Below, piece by piece: positions 19,252 through 27,112 of a stretch of DNA of 64,000 nucleotides. The stretch comes from an uncultured Prochlorococcus sp. Lineage in GTDB: Bacteria; Cyanobacteriota; Cyanobacteriia; PCC-6307; Cyanobiaceae. The stretch lies in assembly GCA_902538515.1 (NCBI GenBank), contig CACBFH010000004.1:1-64000 (forward strand), read 5' to 3'. The notes below the pieces were generated by a model. It did no database searches. It was not told the origin of the DNA and was given only the letters and a program-made list of their open reading frames with translations. Each line of letters opens with the position of its first letter. Positions within the stretch are counted from its first letter, which is position 1. The position numbers and the translations under genes are program-made.

Positions 19252-20172
19252 ATGAAAATTCTTGTAATGGGCGGCACTAGATTTGTTGGCAAGTCTTTGG
19301 TTGGAAAGTTATTATGTAAAAATTATGATATTGATATTTTCACGAGAGGCAATAAAAGTAATCCCGAAAAAACAAATTTAATTAAGGGTGATAGAAATAA
19401 TTCAGAAGATATCGTCAGACTAAGAAATAAAAAGTATGATGTTGTTTATGATATTTCTGGTCGAGAGTTAGAACAAACAAAACTTCTTATAGAAAATTTA
19501 GATAATTCTTTCCAGAGATATATATATGTCAGCTCTGCAGGTGTTTATAAAGATAATTGTGAACTACCCTTATCCGAAGTTGATCCAATTGATCCAGAAA
19601 GTAGGCATAAAGGAAAGTTTGAGACAGAAAATTGGTTAAAAAACCAAAAAATTCCTTTTACAAGTTTTAGACCTACTTATATTTATGGACCAGGAAATTA
19701 TAATAAAATTGAAAATTGGTTTTTTGAAAGGTTATTTACTAAAAAATCTATACCAATCCCTGGTGACGGTTCTTTAATTACTCAGCTAGGCCATGTTTCG
19801 GATCTGACTGATGTAATGATTAGGTGTATAAATTTTGAAAATTCCAAAAATAATATTTACAATTGTTCAAGTGAAAAAGGAGTAACAATCAAGGGTTTAA
19901 TTTATTTCTGTGCGAATGTTCTTGGATTAAACCAAAATGAGATTTCTTTAAGAACATTTGATTATCAAAAATTAGATCCTAAGTCTCGAAAGGGATTTCC
20001 AATTAGGTTAAATCATTATCAGACTGATATCTCTAAGATAAAACGTGATTTAGAGTGGGCGCCAACTTTTGATTTACTTAATGGTCTAAGGGATAGTTTT
20101 GTGAATGATTTTAATAATAAAAAGAGTGAGGAGTTTGATGAAAATTCAGATAATATTCTTTTTAATTCTTAA
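19252..20172 (+). CDS. NAD(P)-binding extended SDR, CSP41-like
   Basis: 306 residues from the ATG at 19252 (a TTG two codons earlier is possible). The Rossmann motif is MGGTRFVGK, followed by YVSSAGVYK and RPTYIYGPGN. Sequence and neighbourhood fit the cyanobacterial relatives of chloroplast CSP41, atypical epimerase-like RNA-binding proteins. The usual YxxxK is not clear (VYKDN). Its last 27 bp overlap the end of the convergent pgsA. Confidence 0.85.
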   Translation: MKILVMGGTRFVGKSLVGKLLCKNYDIDIFTRGNKSNPEKTNLIKGDRNNSEDIVRLRNKKYDVVYDISGRELEQTKLLIENLDNSFQRYIYVSSAGVYKDNCELPLSEVDPIDPESRHKGKFETENWLKNQKIPFTSFRPTYIYGPGNYNKIENWFFERLFTKKSIPIPGDGSLITQLGHVSDLTDVMIRCINFENSKNNIYNCSSEKGVTIKGLIYFCANVLGLNQNEISLRTFDYQKLDPKSRKGFPIRLNHYQTDISKIKRDLEWAPTFDLLNGLRDSFVNDFNNKKSEEFDENSDNILFNS

Positions 20173-20703
20173 ATAGTCTAATAAAGTCACAAAAGTCAGG
20201 ATGAATCCTAACCAATAAAAAATTAAGGCCAAATTATTCAAAAAGCTAATTTTTAATGGTGTAAAGAAGGTAATTACTGAAATAAAAAAGAAAAATGTTT
20301 TATATTTTCCTAGCATTGATGCTGGTAAACCGTCTTTTGTAGAGTTCCTTAGGCTAGAGATAATTAATTCTCTAAATAAAATTAATGACAAAGACCAGAA
20401 GGGTATAAAATTATTTATACAAAGGAAGGTCAAAGGAATTAAATAGAATATTTTATCGCTTAAGGGATCAAGCATAGCTCCTAATCTGGTTTTAAGATTA
20501 AATTTCCTTGCAATTAACCCGTCAAAATAATCAGTTAAACCTCCAATAATAATCAATATAAAGACATATAAAGGTCTGTTAATTTCTAAAAAAAGTATTA
20601 ATGGAAATACAAGGAAAAGGCGAGATATCGATAATAAATTGGGAATATTTAATTTCAAATTTTTAGGATTTTTTCTTAATAACAAATTTGTTTTGTATGT
20701 CAA
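20146..20703 (-). CDS. pgsA: CDP-diacylglycerol-glycerol-3-phosphate 3-phosphatidyltransferase
   Basis: 185 residues with several membrane spans. Makes phosphatidylglycerol phosphate, precursor of the essential thylakoid lipid PG. The complete CDP-alcohol phosphotransferase signature is present: D58-x2-D61-G62-x2-A65-R66-x8-G75-x3-D79-x3-D83. The 3' end overlaps the convergent SDR gene by 27 bp. Confidence 0.96.
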   Translation of the reverse strand: MTYKTNLLLRKNPKNLKLNIPNLLSISRLFLVFPLILFLEINRPLYVFILIIIGGLTDYFDGLIARKFNLKTRLGAMLDPLSDKIFYLIPLTFLCINNFIPFWSLSLILFRELIISSLRNSTKDGLPASMLGKYKTFFFFISVITFFTPLKISFLNNLALIFYWLGFILTFVTLLDYLRIKKNII

Positions 20704-20875
20704 AAATATATTACACTCTCAACGACCTTAAATTTTTAGTAATAATTTTAAATGGTTTTTGATGCTAGATTCTAAAATTTATTTTAAATCTGAATCCTAA
20801 AGATTATAAACTCAACTTCTCTTTATGAATGATGATGTTTTATATTACAAAATTATTCCTTATATCTAATATCTA

Positions 20876-21487
20876 ATGAAGCCTCATAGCCTAAAGCTAT
20901 CTCCGGAATCTGATTTGATAAATTCAATTAAAGAATATTCTTTATCGAATAATTTATACGGGTATGTTTCTGGAGTTGTTGGTAATCTTAGAAAAGTTTG
21001 TATTCAATGCCCAGGTAGTCAAGAGATAAATAAATTTGAAGGAAATCTAGAGATAGTTTCTTTAAACGGAAATTTTAATAAAGGAGATGTTCATTTACAT
21101 TTGAGTTTTGCAGATGAGGGATGCAATGTGTTTGGCGGGCATCTTGAGGAGGGATGTATTGTAAAAAAAGGTACTGATGTATTATTACTTTCTTTTGAAC
21201 AGAAAATTATAAATATCTCAAATCATGATTTAATCACTAAAAAATCACGTGTAAAAGCATATATTTTAAAGGATTGTCCTTGGTCTAAAAGAGCAATTAG
21301 GTTGCTTAATTCTTTATCTATCCCTCATGAAGTTACTTTAATAGACAATGATGAGAGCTTTCAAAAAATTATGGCTCAAAGTAGCCATAATACTTTCCCT
21401 CAAATATTTTTGGATAATAAATTTTTTGGAGGATATGATGAACTTTCAGAACAAGCAAAATTGGATAACTTAATTTCATTTAAGTAA
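20876..21487 (+). CDS. PPC/DUF296 domain fused to a monothiol glutaredoxin domain
   Basis: 203 residues with two domains. Residues about 1-120 form a PPC (DUF296) domain: YGYVSGVVGNLRKV, then H73 and H75 in DVHLHLSFAD and H89 in FGGHL, the usual metal-binding histidines. Residues about 126-200 form a glutaredoxin: C134-P-W-S137 (monothiol type active site), TFPQIF (173-178, cis-Pro) and GG185-186 for glutathione binding. Function of bacterial PPC proteins is largely unknown. A monothiol glutaredoxin suggests Fe-S or glutathione-linked redox chemistry. The start at 20876 follows a 172-bp gap, and the gene is alone in its direction. Confidence 0.85.
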   Translation: MKPHSLKLSPESDLINSIKEYSLSNNLYGYVSGVVGNLRKVCIQCPGSQEINKFEGNLEIVSLNGNFNKGDVHLHLSFADEGCNVFGGHLEEGCIVKKGTDVLLLSFEQKIINISNHDLITKKSRVKAYILKDCPWSKRAIRLLNSLSIPHEVTLIDNDESFQKIMAQSSHNTFPQIFLDNKFFGGYDELSEQAKLDNLISFK

Positions 21488-21496
21488 TCTAAATTT

Positions 21497-21685
21497 TTAA
21501 CTATCACGATTAGTAAGCTTTTCAGCAACTAACTCGTCCTCTAACTGCTTTATTAACCTTGATACAAGACTTTGAAATTCTGGTTGACAATCTTTAAATG
21601 CAGCTTTATGTCTTATTGGTTCATTTCTAGTTCTTAAATCAGTAAGCATTAATTTTAATGCGTCAATTTTGGGATTTATTTTCAT
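21497..21685 (-). CDS. Short conserved-looking helical protein, unknown
   Basis: 62 residues, charged and probably all-helical (IDALKLMLTDLRTRNEP; FQSLVSRLIKQLEDELVAEKL). No domain recognised. The gene lies 26 bp downstream of the SDR gene on the same strand and convergent with the PPC-glutaredoxin gene, 9 bp away. The reading frame has codon use like its neighbours. Confidence 0.65.
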   Translation of the reverse strand: MKINPKIDALKLMLTDLRTRNEPIRHKAAFKDCQPEFQSLVSRLIKQLEDELVAEKLTNRDS

Positions 21686-21711
21686 AGTTTTAATTTATAT
21701 ATTTACATCTT

Positions 21712-22371
21712 TTAAATCATTTGCATAGCTTTTTTAAAAGAAATCTTTTTATTATCATTCGAACTTGTAACTTCTATTAATTTATTTATGGATTCTTTGT
21801 TTTTTAAAGAATCTATACAACATTGCGCAACTAATCTTCTTGGAATTGATCCATTAATTTGAGTATCCTCTTTTGAATAATTTATATTTTCTGATTTAAT
21901 ATCTTCATTTTCCTTTAATCCTCCAGGTCTAATAATTGTCCATTCAAAATTTGAATTGCGTAGAAAGTTTTCTCCTAATTTCTTCCAAATAAGAATTAAA
22001 CCAAATAAGTTTAATGGGTGGAATAATTTACCAGTACAAAGAGAACTAACTAAAATAACTCTTTTAATACCAACTCTTTTGCAACTCTCTAATTGCCTGT
22101 ATACACCTAATGCATCAACTTTTGCAGGACCTGTTAAATCTAATGTTGCTCTCGCTCCAGTCGCAATTATCAAAGCATCAATATCTTTTAAAGCTTCATC
22201 AAGTTCTCCTTTTTTGTCTAATGAAATCCTAATTGTATCCAAACTCTCTAGTCCTGCTGTGACTTTTGAATTCTTTCTGATAATTTGTCTTACTTTATAT
22301 CCTTTCTTAACTGCTTCTTCAGAAATTCTATAACCTGTTTTCCCCGATGCACCAGTAATTGCTATTTTCAT
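21712..22371 (-). CDS. Atypical SDR, NAD(P)-binding (Ycf39/TIC62-like)
   Basis: 219 residues. Rossmann motif ITGASGKTG (4-12), then ALIIATGARA, RVILVSSLCTGK and FEWTIIRPGG. The active-site YxxxK is not evident, as in atypical SDRs of the NmrA/Ycf39/TIC62 group, which bind NAD(P) but often are not dehydrogenases. The role here is unknown. Downstream of nth by 35 bp. Confidence 0.85.
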   Translation of the reverse strand: MKIAITGASGKTGYRISEEAVKKGYKVRQIIRKNSKVTAGLESLDTIRISLDKKGELDEALKDIDALIIATGARATLDLTGPAKVDALGVYRQLESCKRVGIKRVILVSSLCTGKLFHPLNLFGLILIWKKLGENFLRNSNFEWTIIRPGGLKENEDIKSENINYSKEDTQINGSIPRRLVAQCCIDSLKNKESINKLIEVTSSNDNKKISFKKAMQMI

Positions 22372-22406
22372 GATTAAAGAACTAATTTAAATATTATATA
22401 AATTTC

Positions 22407-23060
22407 TTAAGGCTTTTTACATATAAATTTCTTTTTTCTTTTGGGATAAAGAGTGCGACATAAATAACATTTTGTTCCATCACAGCCTCTTGCTGTGCAG
22501 TATTCTCTGCCATAAAAGATTATTTGCAAATGTAAGGTATTCCAATCATTAATAGGAAATATTTTTTTTAGGTCTTTTTCTGTTTGAATTACGCTATTTC
22601 CATTTGATAGCCCCCATCTTTGTGCCAACCTGTGTATGTGGGTATCTACAGGGAATGAGGGTATTTTAAACACTTGAGACATTACAACTGATGCTGTTTT
22701 ATGACCTACCCCTGGAAGAGATTCAAGCTTCTCAAAAGAATCTGGGACCGTGCCATTATGCTTCTCAATCAATAATTTAGATAAATTATAAATGTTCTTT
22801 GATTTTTGATTGGATAGACCTAAAAACTTTATGTATTTGTAAATGCCATTAATACCTAGCTGCATCATCTTTTCTGGATTATCTGCAACCTTAAATAAGC
22901 TTTTTGTTAATTCATTAACCTTCTTATCTGTTGATTGAGCACTTAAAACTACGGCGACTAGAAGTGTATATGCATTTGTATGATCAAGGGGTATTGGAGG
23001 CGATGGATATAGCTTTTTGAGTTCCTTGCTTATTATTTCTGCTCTTTCAGACTTTCTCAT
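22407..23060 (-). CDS. nth: Endonuclease III (DNA glycosylase/AP lyase)
   Basis: 217 residues. Removes oxidised pyrimidines. The helix-hairpin-helix LESLPGVGHKTAS contains the catalytic Lys, and the catalytic Asp is in FPVDTHIHRLAQRWG. The Fe-S loop reads CTARGCDGTKCYLC, spacing C-x4-C-x4-C-x2-C, which differs from the E. coli C-x6-C-x2-C-x5-C; a further Cys lies near the C-terminus. Start ATG at 23060, divergent from the ABC ATPase gene. Confidence 0.94.
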   Translation of the reverse strand: MRKSERAEIISKELKKLYPSPPIPLDHTNAYTLLVAVVLSAQSTDKKVNELTKSLFKVADNPEKMMQLGINGIYKYIKFLGLSNQKSKNIYNLSKLLIEKHNGTVPDSFEKLESLPGVGHKTASVVMSQVFKIPSFPVDTHIHRLAQRWGLSNGNSVIQTEKDLKKIFPINDWNTLHLQIIFYGREYCTARGCDGTKCYLCRTLYPKRKKKFICKKP

Positions 23061-23080
23061 TAAATTTGAAAATTAAACGG

Positions 23081-23096
23081 TGTATAAAATTATACA
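23081..23096. promoter_or_regulatory. NtcA-type palindrome (TGTA-N8-TACA) between nth and the ABC ATPase
   Basis: TGTATAAAATTATACA is a near-perfect palindrome and contains the full NtcA consensus GTA-N8-TAC at 23082-23095. A possible -10 (TATTTT, 23115-23120) lies 19 bases downstream, slightly closer than the 22 or so usual for activation. In DNA this AT-rich the consensus is expected every few kb by chance, and TATAAAAT could itself be a -10. Confidence 0.4.
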
Positions 23097-23137
23097 AGGG
23101 TTATTTTAGGTAAATATTTTCTGCTAACTTAATATAT

Positions 23138-24214
23138 TTGAATAAGAAGAACTTAGTGAAAAATGATGCGCTAATAATTGATGATTTGCATCATAAATAT
23201 GATAAGCGAGAATGTTCAAATTGGATATTAAACGCAATTAACCTGAAAATTGAAAAAGGTGAATTGTTAGGGTTACTTGGTCCTTCTGGTTGCGGAAAAA
23301 CTACTCTTTTAAGATTAATCGCGGGGTTCGAATATCCCTCTAGAGGAAGGATTTCTTTAAATGATAAGGAAATTTCTAGTAGGAAAAAAATTCTTAGTCC
23401 TGAGAAAAGAAATATTGGTATGGTTTTTCAAGACTATGCACTTTTCCCTCACTTAAGTGTTTTAGAAAATGTATTGTTTGGTTTGAAAAACAAAAGAGAT
23501 AGGTCTAGAGTTAATTATTTACTAAATGTTGTTGGTCTCGAAAGTTTTGTTGAAAAGTACCCACATGAATTGTCTGGAGGCCAAAAACAAAGACTTGCAA
23601 TTGTTAGAGCTCTTGCTCCAGGTACAAATTTTATTTTATTAGATGAACCCTTTTGCAGTCTTGATATGCATGTAAAACTAAAATTGAGAAGTGAACTCCC
23701 AAATATTCTAAAAGGTTGTAATGCAAGTGGATTGATGGTTACTCATGATCCAGAAGAAGCCATGTCAATCTGCGATAAAGTCGCCGTGATGAATGAAGGG
23801 AAAATTCATCAAATTGATACACCAATAAACCTTCTAAATAATCCAAAGACCATATTTATTAGTAGTTTTATTTTGGGTAATAATATCATTGATCTCCAAA
23901 AAAATGGTAATTCATATATGTCTTGTTTAGGAGTAATAAATAGTTCAGGATTTTTAAACAATACAGATATCAAAAGCATGTCAATTTCACCTAAGTTTAT
24001 TTCAATTGAAAGATCAGAATCTGGTAATGCTGTTGTTATGTCTAAAGAATTTCTTGGAGAATTTCTTATTTATAAAGTAACTATTAACGGAAACATATTA
24101 AGGGTTAGAAGTGATATTAATAATATCCTAAATAATGGTGATAAATGTTCTCTTTCTATTAATAAAAATAGTTATTACTTTTTATACCCTGGTGCATATA
24201 AGGTAAATATATAG
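23138..24214 (+). CDS. ABC transporter ATP-binding protein, Fe(III)/FutC-like
   Basis: 358 residues. Walker A GPSGCGKTT, Q-loop MVFQDYALFPHLSV, signature LSGGQKQR and Walker B FILLDEPFCSLD are all intact, followed by a C-terminal TOBE-like region (about 250-355). This layout is that of the MalK/PotA/FbpC group, and proximity to ferritin favours Fe(III) import, though polyamine or other substrates are possible. Start is TTG (23138); a GTG at 23156 is an alternative. The permease and binding protein are not nearby. Confidence 0.85.
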   Translation: MNKKNLVKNDALIIDDLHHKYDKRECSNWILNAINLKIEKGELLGLLGPSGCGKTTLLRLIAGFEYPSRGRISLNDKEISSRKKILSPEKRNIGMVFQDYALFPHLSVLENVLFGLKNKRDRSRVNYLLNVVGLESFVEKYPHELSGGQKQRLAIVRALAPGTNFILLDEPFCSLDMHVKLKLRSELPNILKGCNASGLMVTHDPEEAMSICDKVAVMNEGKIHQIDTPINLLNNPKTIFISSFILGNNIIDLQKNGNSYMSCLGVINSSGFLNNTDIKSMSISPKFISIERSESGNAVVMSKEFLGEFLIYKVTINGNILRVRSDINNILNNGDKCSLSINKNSYYFLYPGAYKVNI

Positions 24215-24359
24215 AATTTATTTATAGGCAATTACACCTCCCCCCTTTCCAGTTAGAGCATTTTTTCTTTTTACATTTCTTTTTTTTACTTTTATATATT
24301 TTATTAGTTAATAGCAGTCCAGAAAAACTGTACTCTAAATTCATTTATGGTATTGCGAT

Positions 24360-24374
24360 TGATTTTCATTATCA
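24360..24374. promoter_or_regulatory. Fur-box-like site upstream of ferritin
   Basis: TGATTTTCATTATCA matches the 7-1-7 Fur pattern TGATAAT-n-ATTATCA at 12 of 14 positions. It lies 84 bases before the ferritin ATG in the 243-bp gap after the ABC ATPase gene. Apart from this site I see nothing else assignable in that gap. Confidence 0.5.
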
Positions 24375-24457
24375 TATTATTTAATTTAATTTAAAGGATT
24401 AATTAATTTCTAATTTATACAAAATGTAGTATTATAAATCTAGATTCTTTTCTGAGG

Positions 24458-25012
24458 ATGAATGAAAATAATTTAAAAACAAAGAAATTAATTAATTTTG
24501 GACCATCTGGAAGAGCAGTTGCTCAACCTATAGACAATACTTTATTGGATAATATTCTTGAACATCTAACGATGGAAAGATATGCCAATGTTCAATATTT
24601 TTCTATGTATCTCTGGTTTCAAGAACGTGATTTAAATGGGTTTGCGTCTCATTTTTTAGTTGAATCACATGGTGAAATGGAGCATGCTCAGAAATTTGCA
24701 GATTACTTAATCGCAAGAGGTCAAAACGTAAAATTAAATGAAATTCCTGCTCCAGTTCAAGCATGGGATTCAATAGAGGATCTTATTTCCTATTCTTTTA
24801 ATATGGAGGCTGATTTAACTGCCTCTCTGCAACAACTTTATTCAATTTCAGAAAGAATTTCAGATACAAGGACTAACGTATTTTTAGATCCCATAATAGA
24901 GGCTCAAACAAAATCGGAAGATGAGTTCGCAAATATTCTTGGCAAAGTAAAGTTTGCTTCCAATCAACCTTCTGCAATATTATTGATAGATAGTGATTTA
25001 AAGAAAAAATAA
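24458..25012 (+). CDS. ftn: Ferritin (iron storage)
   Basis: 184 residues, four-helix bundle. Likely ferroxidase ligands by spacing to FtnA-type proteins are E40, E73, H76, E117 and Q150, with the next acidic residue at 154 rather than 153. Oxidises Fe(II) and stores Fe(III). A 20-residue N-terminal extension precedes the first helix. The ATG at 24458 has TGAGG just upstream. Its last 15 bp overlap the convergent 96-residue gene. A Fur-like site lies 84 bp upstream, fitting iron control. Confidence 0.95.
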   Translation: MNENNLKTKKLINFGPSGRAVAQPIDNTLLDNILEHLTMERYANVQYFSMYLWFQERDLNGFASHFLVESHGEMEHAQKFADYLIARGQNVKLNEIPAPVQAWDSIEDLISYSFNMEADLTASLQQLYSISERISDTRTNVFLDPIIEAQTKSEDEFANILGKVKFASNQPSAILLIDSDLKKK

Positions 25013-25288
25013 ATTACTTTCAAATTTATTTTCATTCAATGTCCTTTTAGTTATTTCAAAAAGTAAATTAGAAAAGTTAATTCTCTCATAATTTTTTTTA
25101 CTTAAGAGCTTTGCTATTTTATAAATCTCATTAACTCTTTTAAATATGTTTTTGTTTTCAGAAAATAATCTTTCCTTCAATGCTTTATTTTCAGTGGCTT
25201 TGTAGGATTGTTTTATATTTCTGAGCCTATTCGATAATACATCAACTTCCATTAATAAGTTGCTAGTAAGTGATTGTGATTCCTTCAT
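24998..25288 (-). CDS. Helical hypothetical protein downstream of the Crp-family regulator
   Basis: 96 residues, predicted almost entirely helical and rich in Lys, Asn and Glu (LLMEVDVLSNRLRNIKQSYK; NENKFESNLFFL at the end). No domain recognised and no cysteines. The start is 5 bp after the stop of the Crp-family regulator on the same strand, so the two are probably one transcript under the Fur-like sites. The end overlaps ferritin by 15 bp. Confidence 0.7.
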   Translation of the reverse strand: MKESQSLTSNLLMEVDVLSNRLRNIKQSYKATENKALKERLFSENKNIFKRVNEIYKIAKLLSKKNYERINFSNLLFEITKRTLNENKFESNLFFL

Positions 25289-25293
25289 TTTTT

Positions 25294-25881
25294 TTATAAC
25301 GGCGATGTTTCAATAAAAGAAGGAGCAACACTGATCGTTTGGGTTCCAATAGGAGCTATCATTAAATCAGATGTTCTTAATTTAGTAATTAATCTTGTTG
25401 ATGTTACACGTGTAGAACCGATTAATTCACCAATCCTTTCGTGAGTCAACCTAAAAGGTAACACGCACCATTGACCACATCTTCTACCTAAGCGATTTAC
25501 TAGTATTGAAAACAAAGCTTGTAATCGCTGTTCCGCATTTCCTAAGTGTCTAATCTTAAGGAGTTGCAAAGTCCATTCATTAACTGCATCGAAACCAATA
25601 TTCTCATCAATATTTACATTGCTTTGAAAAGATAAATCTGTTAAAGCTTCAACGCAGACACCTTCGCTACATAAAAGGTCCGTTCTTAATTGATCTCCTG
25701 ATTGTAAGAATGCAAGTGTCATTCCCTCAGTTTCTTCGCAAGGGCAAAAAACTCTAGCAATTCCACTTTCAACTTCTAGGCATGTTCCTTTTGATCTTGA
25801 TGAAGGATCTATTAATACGGATTGTCCAGTTATTATCCTTACTGATTTTGATGGAGATTCTCCATAACTATGTGAATGCAT
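25294..25881 (-). CDS. Crp/Fnr-family transcription regulator, cysteine-rich
   Basis: 195 residues. A short N-terminal effector domain (about 15-90) lacks the cAMP-site motif of Crp, followed by a dimer helix (about 98-125) and a winged helix-turn-helix (about 141-178; FRLTHERIGELIGSTRVTSTR). Seven cysteines occur at 34, 46, 48, 71, 76, 135 and 139, in CxC, Cx4C and Cx3C pairs, which is unusual and could bind an Fe-S cluster or sense redox. The gene has two Fur-like sites just upstream and stands beside ferritin. Regulatory targets are unknown. Confidence 0.9.
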   Translation of the reverse strand: MHSHSYGESPSKSVRIITGQSVLIDPSSRSKGTCLEVESGIARVFCPCEETEGMTLAFLQSGDQLRTDLLCSEGVCVEALTDLSFQSNVNIDENIGFDAVNEWTLQLLKIRHLGNAEQRLQALFSILVNRLGRRCGQWCVLPFRLTHERIGELIGSTRVTSTRLITKLRTSDLMIAPIGTQTISVAPSFIETSPL

Positions 25882-25904
25882 TAATTAAATATATATAATG
25901 ATAA

Positions 25905-25919
25905 TGAGAATTATTATCA
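25905..25919. promoter_or_regulatory. Fur-box-like site 1 upstream of the Crp-family gene
   Basis: TGAGAATTATTATCA matches TGATAAT-n-ATTATCA at 13 of 14 positions. A further TGATAAT half-site overlaps it at 25899-25905, as in tandem Fur arrays. It lies 24-38 bases before the Crp-family ATG, where Fur binding would block transcription. Confidence 0.65.
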
Positions 25920-25949
25920 ATTATGCATTAAAACAATATTTATTGCAAT

Positions 25950-25964
25950 AGATTCTCATTATCA
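25950..25964. promoter_or_regulatory. Fur-box-like site 2 in the same divergent region
   Basis: AGATTCTCATTATCA has a perfect ATTATCA half-site and a weak other half (11 of 14). It is placed about 70 bases from both divergent starts, so it could act on the Crp-family gene, the zinc-ribbon gene, or both. Confidence 0.45.
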
Positions 25965-26035
25965 TTATAAATTTTGAAGCTTTTCTTCACACAGAATTTA
26001 GCAATATAATTAAATTAGAATAAATTTTATTTTAG

Positions 26036-26227
26036 ATGAGCTTAAATAGGGTCTGTTTTAATTGTGGAAGTTCTTCATTCGTTTCAGATCGCTCCCTAGG
26101 AGGTAAGATTGTGTGCGCTAAATGTGGATCTTCTTCATTTAAAAATAAATCCTCTTCATTTCTAAAAAGTAAAAAATTTGTATTTCTTGCTATTGCTGCA
26201 ATAGCTATTTTAATAATTGTTATTTAG
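26036..26227 (+). CDS. Zinc-ribbon single-span membrane peptide
   Basis: 63 residues. A four-cysteine ribbon (C7, C10, C27, C30) with repeated CGSSSF is followed by a Ser/Lys linker and a C-terminal membrane span (about 46-63). This suggests a tail-anchored protein with a cytoplasmic metal site. It is transcribed away from the Crp-family gene across a region with Fur-like sites, so iron control is possible. Function unknown. The end overlaps the convergent ABC ATPase by 8 bp. Confidence 0.78.
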   Translation: MSLNRVCFNCGSSSFVSDRSLGGKIVCAKCGSSSFKNKSSSFLKSKKFVFLAIAAIAILIIVI

Positions 26228-27008
26228 ATAATCTGTTTATATTCCAATATCCATTATTTTTATTTACCTTTACTTGAATGCCATATAACTTATTCAGATT
26301 TTTACTATTTATGACCTTATTTTGATCTCCATCTGCGATTATCTTCCCATTTTTTAGCAATATGATCCGGTCATAAATCTTTGTAATCGTTGAAATATCG
26401 TGAGTGACGCATAAGATTTTGGTATTTGATTTTGATAATTTATTAATCTTATCAACTACAAAAAACTTTGATTTATAATCTAAATTTGCAACTGGTTCAT
26501 CTAGGATTAAGATTTCTGGTTTTTTAATTAAAGCCCTAGCAATGAGAGAAATTTGTTTTTCTCCATCTGATAAATAGGAAAAATTCTTTTTAGATAAATT
26601 AGATATATTCATTTTCTTTATAATTTTTTCTACCTTATATGAATCTCTTTCAGATTTATTTTTTACGTAACAATATCTCCCATATAGTCCACTTAAAATT
26701 AAATCAAAAACTTGTATATTCGGGTTTATTCTATTTTTTATTTCATTGTTTACGGTACTTATTCTTTTTCTTAGTTCCCATAAATTTATAAGTTCTTGGT
26801 CAAATATCTTCATTTTAGATTTATTATCGATTACTGGATATATGTTTCTATTAATTATTTCTATTAAGGAGGATTTACCTGAACCATTTGGTCCAATTAA
26901 TATTACATTCTCTGAATATGAGATCTTTAGATTTAAATCTTTAATTACTCTAAAGCCATTTTTAAAACAATTTATATTTTTTGCCTCAAACCAAAAGTTA
27001 TTAATCAC
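26220..27008 (-). CDS. Orphan ABC transporter ATP-binding protein
   Basis: 262 residues. Walker A GPNGSGKSS, signature YLSDGEKQ, Walker B ILILDEPVANLD and the switch His in CVTHDISTI are intact. Closest in look to soluble ATPases of metal or ModF-like systems. No permease gene is adjacent; the only membrane partner in the operon is the 33-residue peptide. The start is GTG at 27008, sharing its G with that peptide's TAG stop, so translation is coupled. Substrate unknown. Confidence 0.85.
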   Translation of the reverse strand: MINNFWFEAKNINCFKNGFRVIKDLNLKISYSENVILIGPNGSGKSSLIEIINRNIYPVIDNKSKMKIFDQELINLWELRKRISTVNNEIKNRINPNIQVFDLILSGLYGRYCYVKNKSERDSYKVEKIIKKMNISNLSKKNFSYLSDGEKQISLIARALIKKPEILILDEPVANLDYKSKFFVVDKINKLSKSNTKILCVTHDISTITKIYDRIILLKNGKIIADGDQNKVINSKNLNKLYGIQVKVNKNNGYWNINRLSK

Positions 27009-27109
27009 TAAAATTTATTGCTCCAAAATATAATCAGTTGGATTGAGCTTAAAATAAATATAAAAAGATAAAGCCAATTCAACCATGAAGGTCTATCTAC
27101 TTTCTTCAT
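27008..27109 (-). CDS. 33-residue membrane peptide between Rieske oxygenase and ABC ATPase
   Basis: Short reading frame starting MKKVDRPSWLNWLYLF, with one hydrophobic span (about 9-28) and a short polar end (WSNKF). It begins 3 bp after the Rieske stop and its TAG overlaps the GTG start of the ABC ATPase by one base, so all three look like one translationally coupled operon. The tight spacing on both sides is the main support that it is a real gene. It could anchor the ATPase or the oxygenase to the membrane. Confidence 0.6.
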   Translation of the reverse strand: MKKVDRPSWLNWLYLFIFILSSIQLIIFWSNKF

Positions 27110-27112
27110 GAA

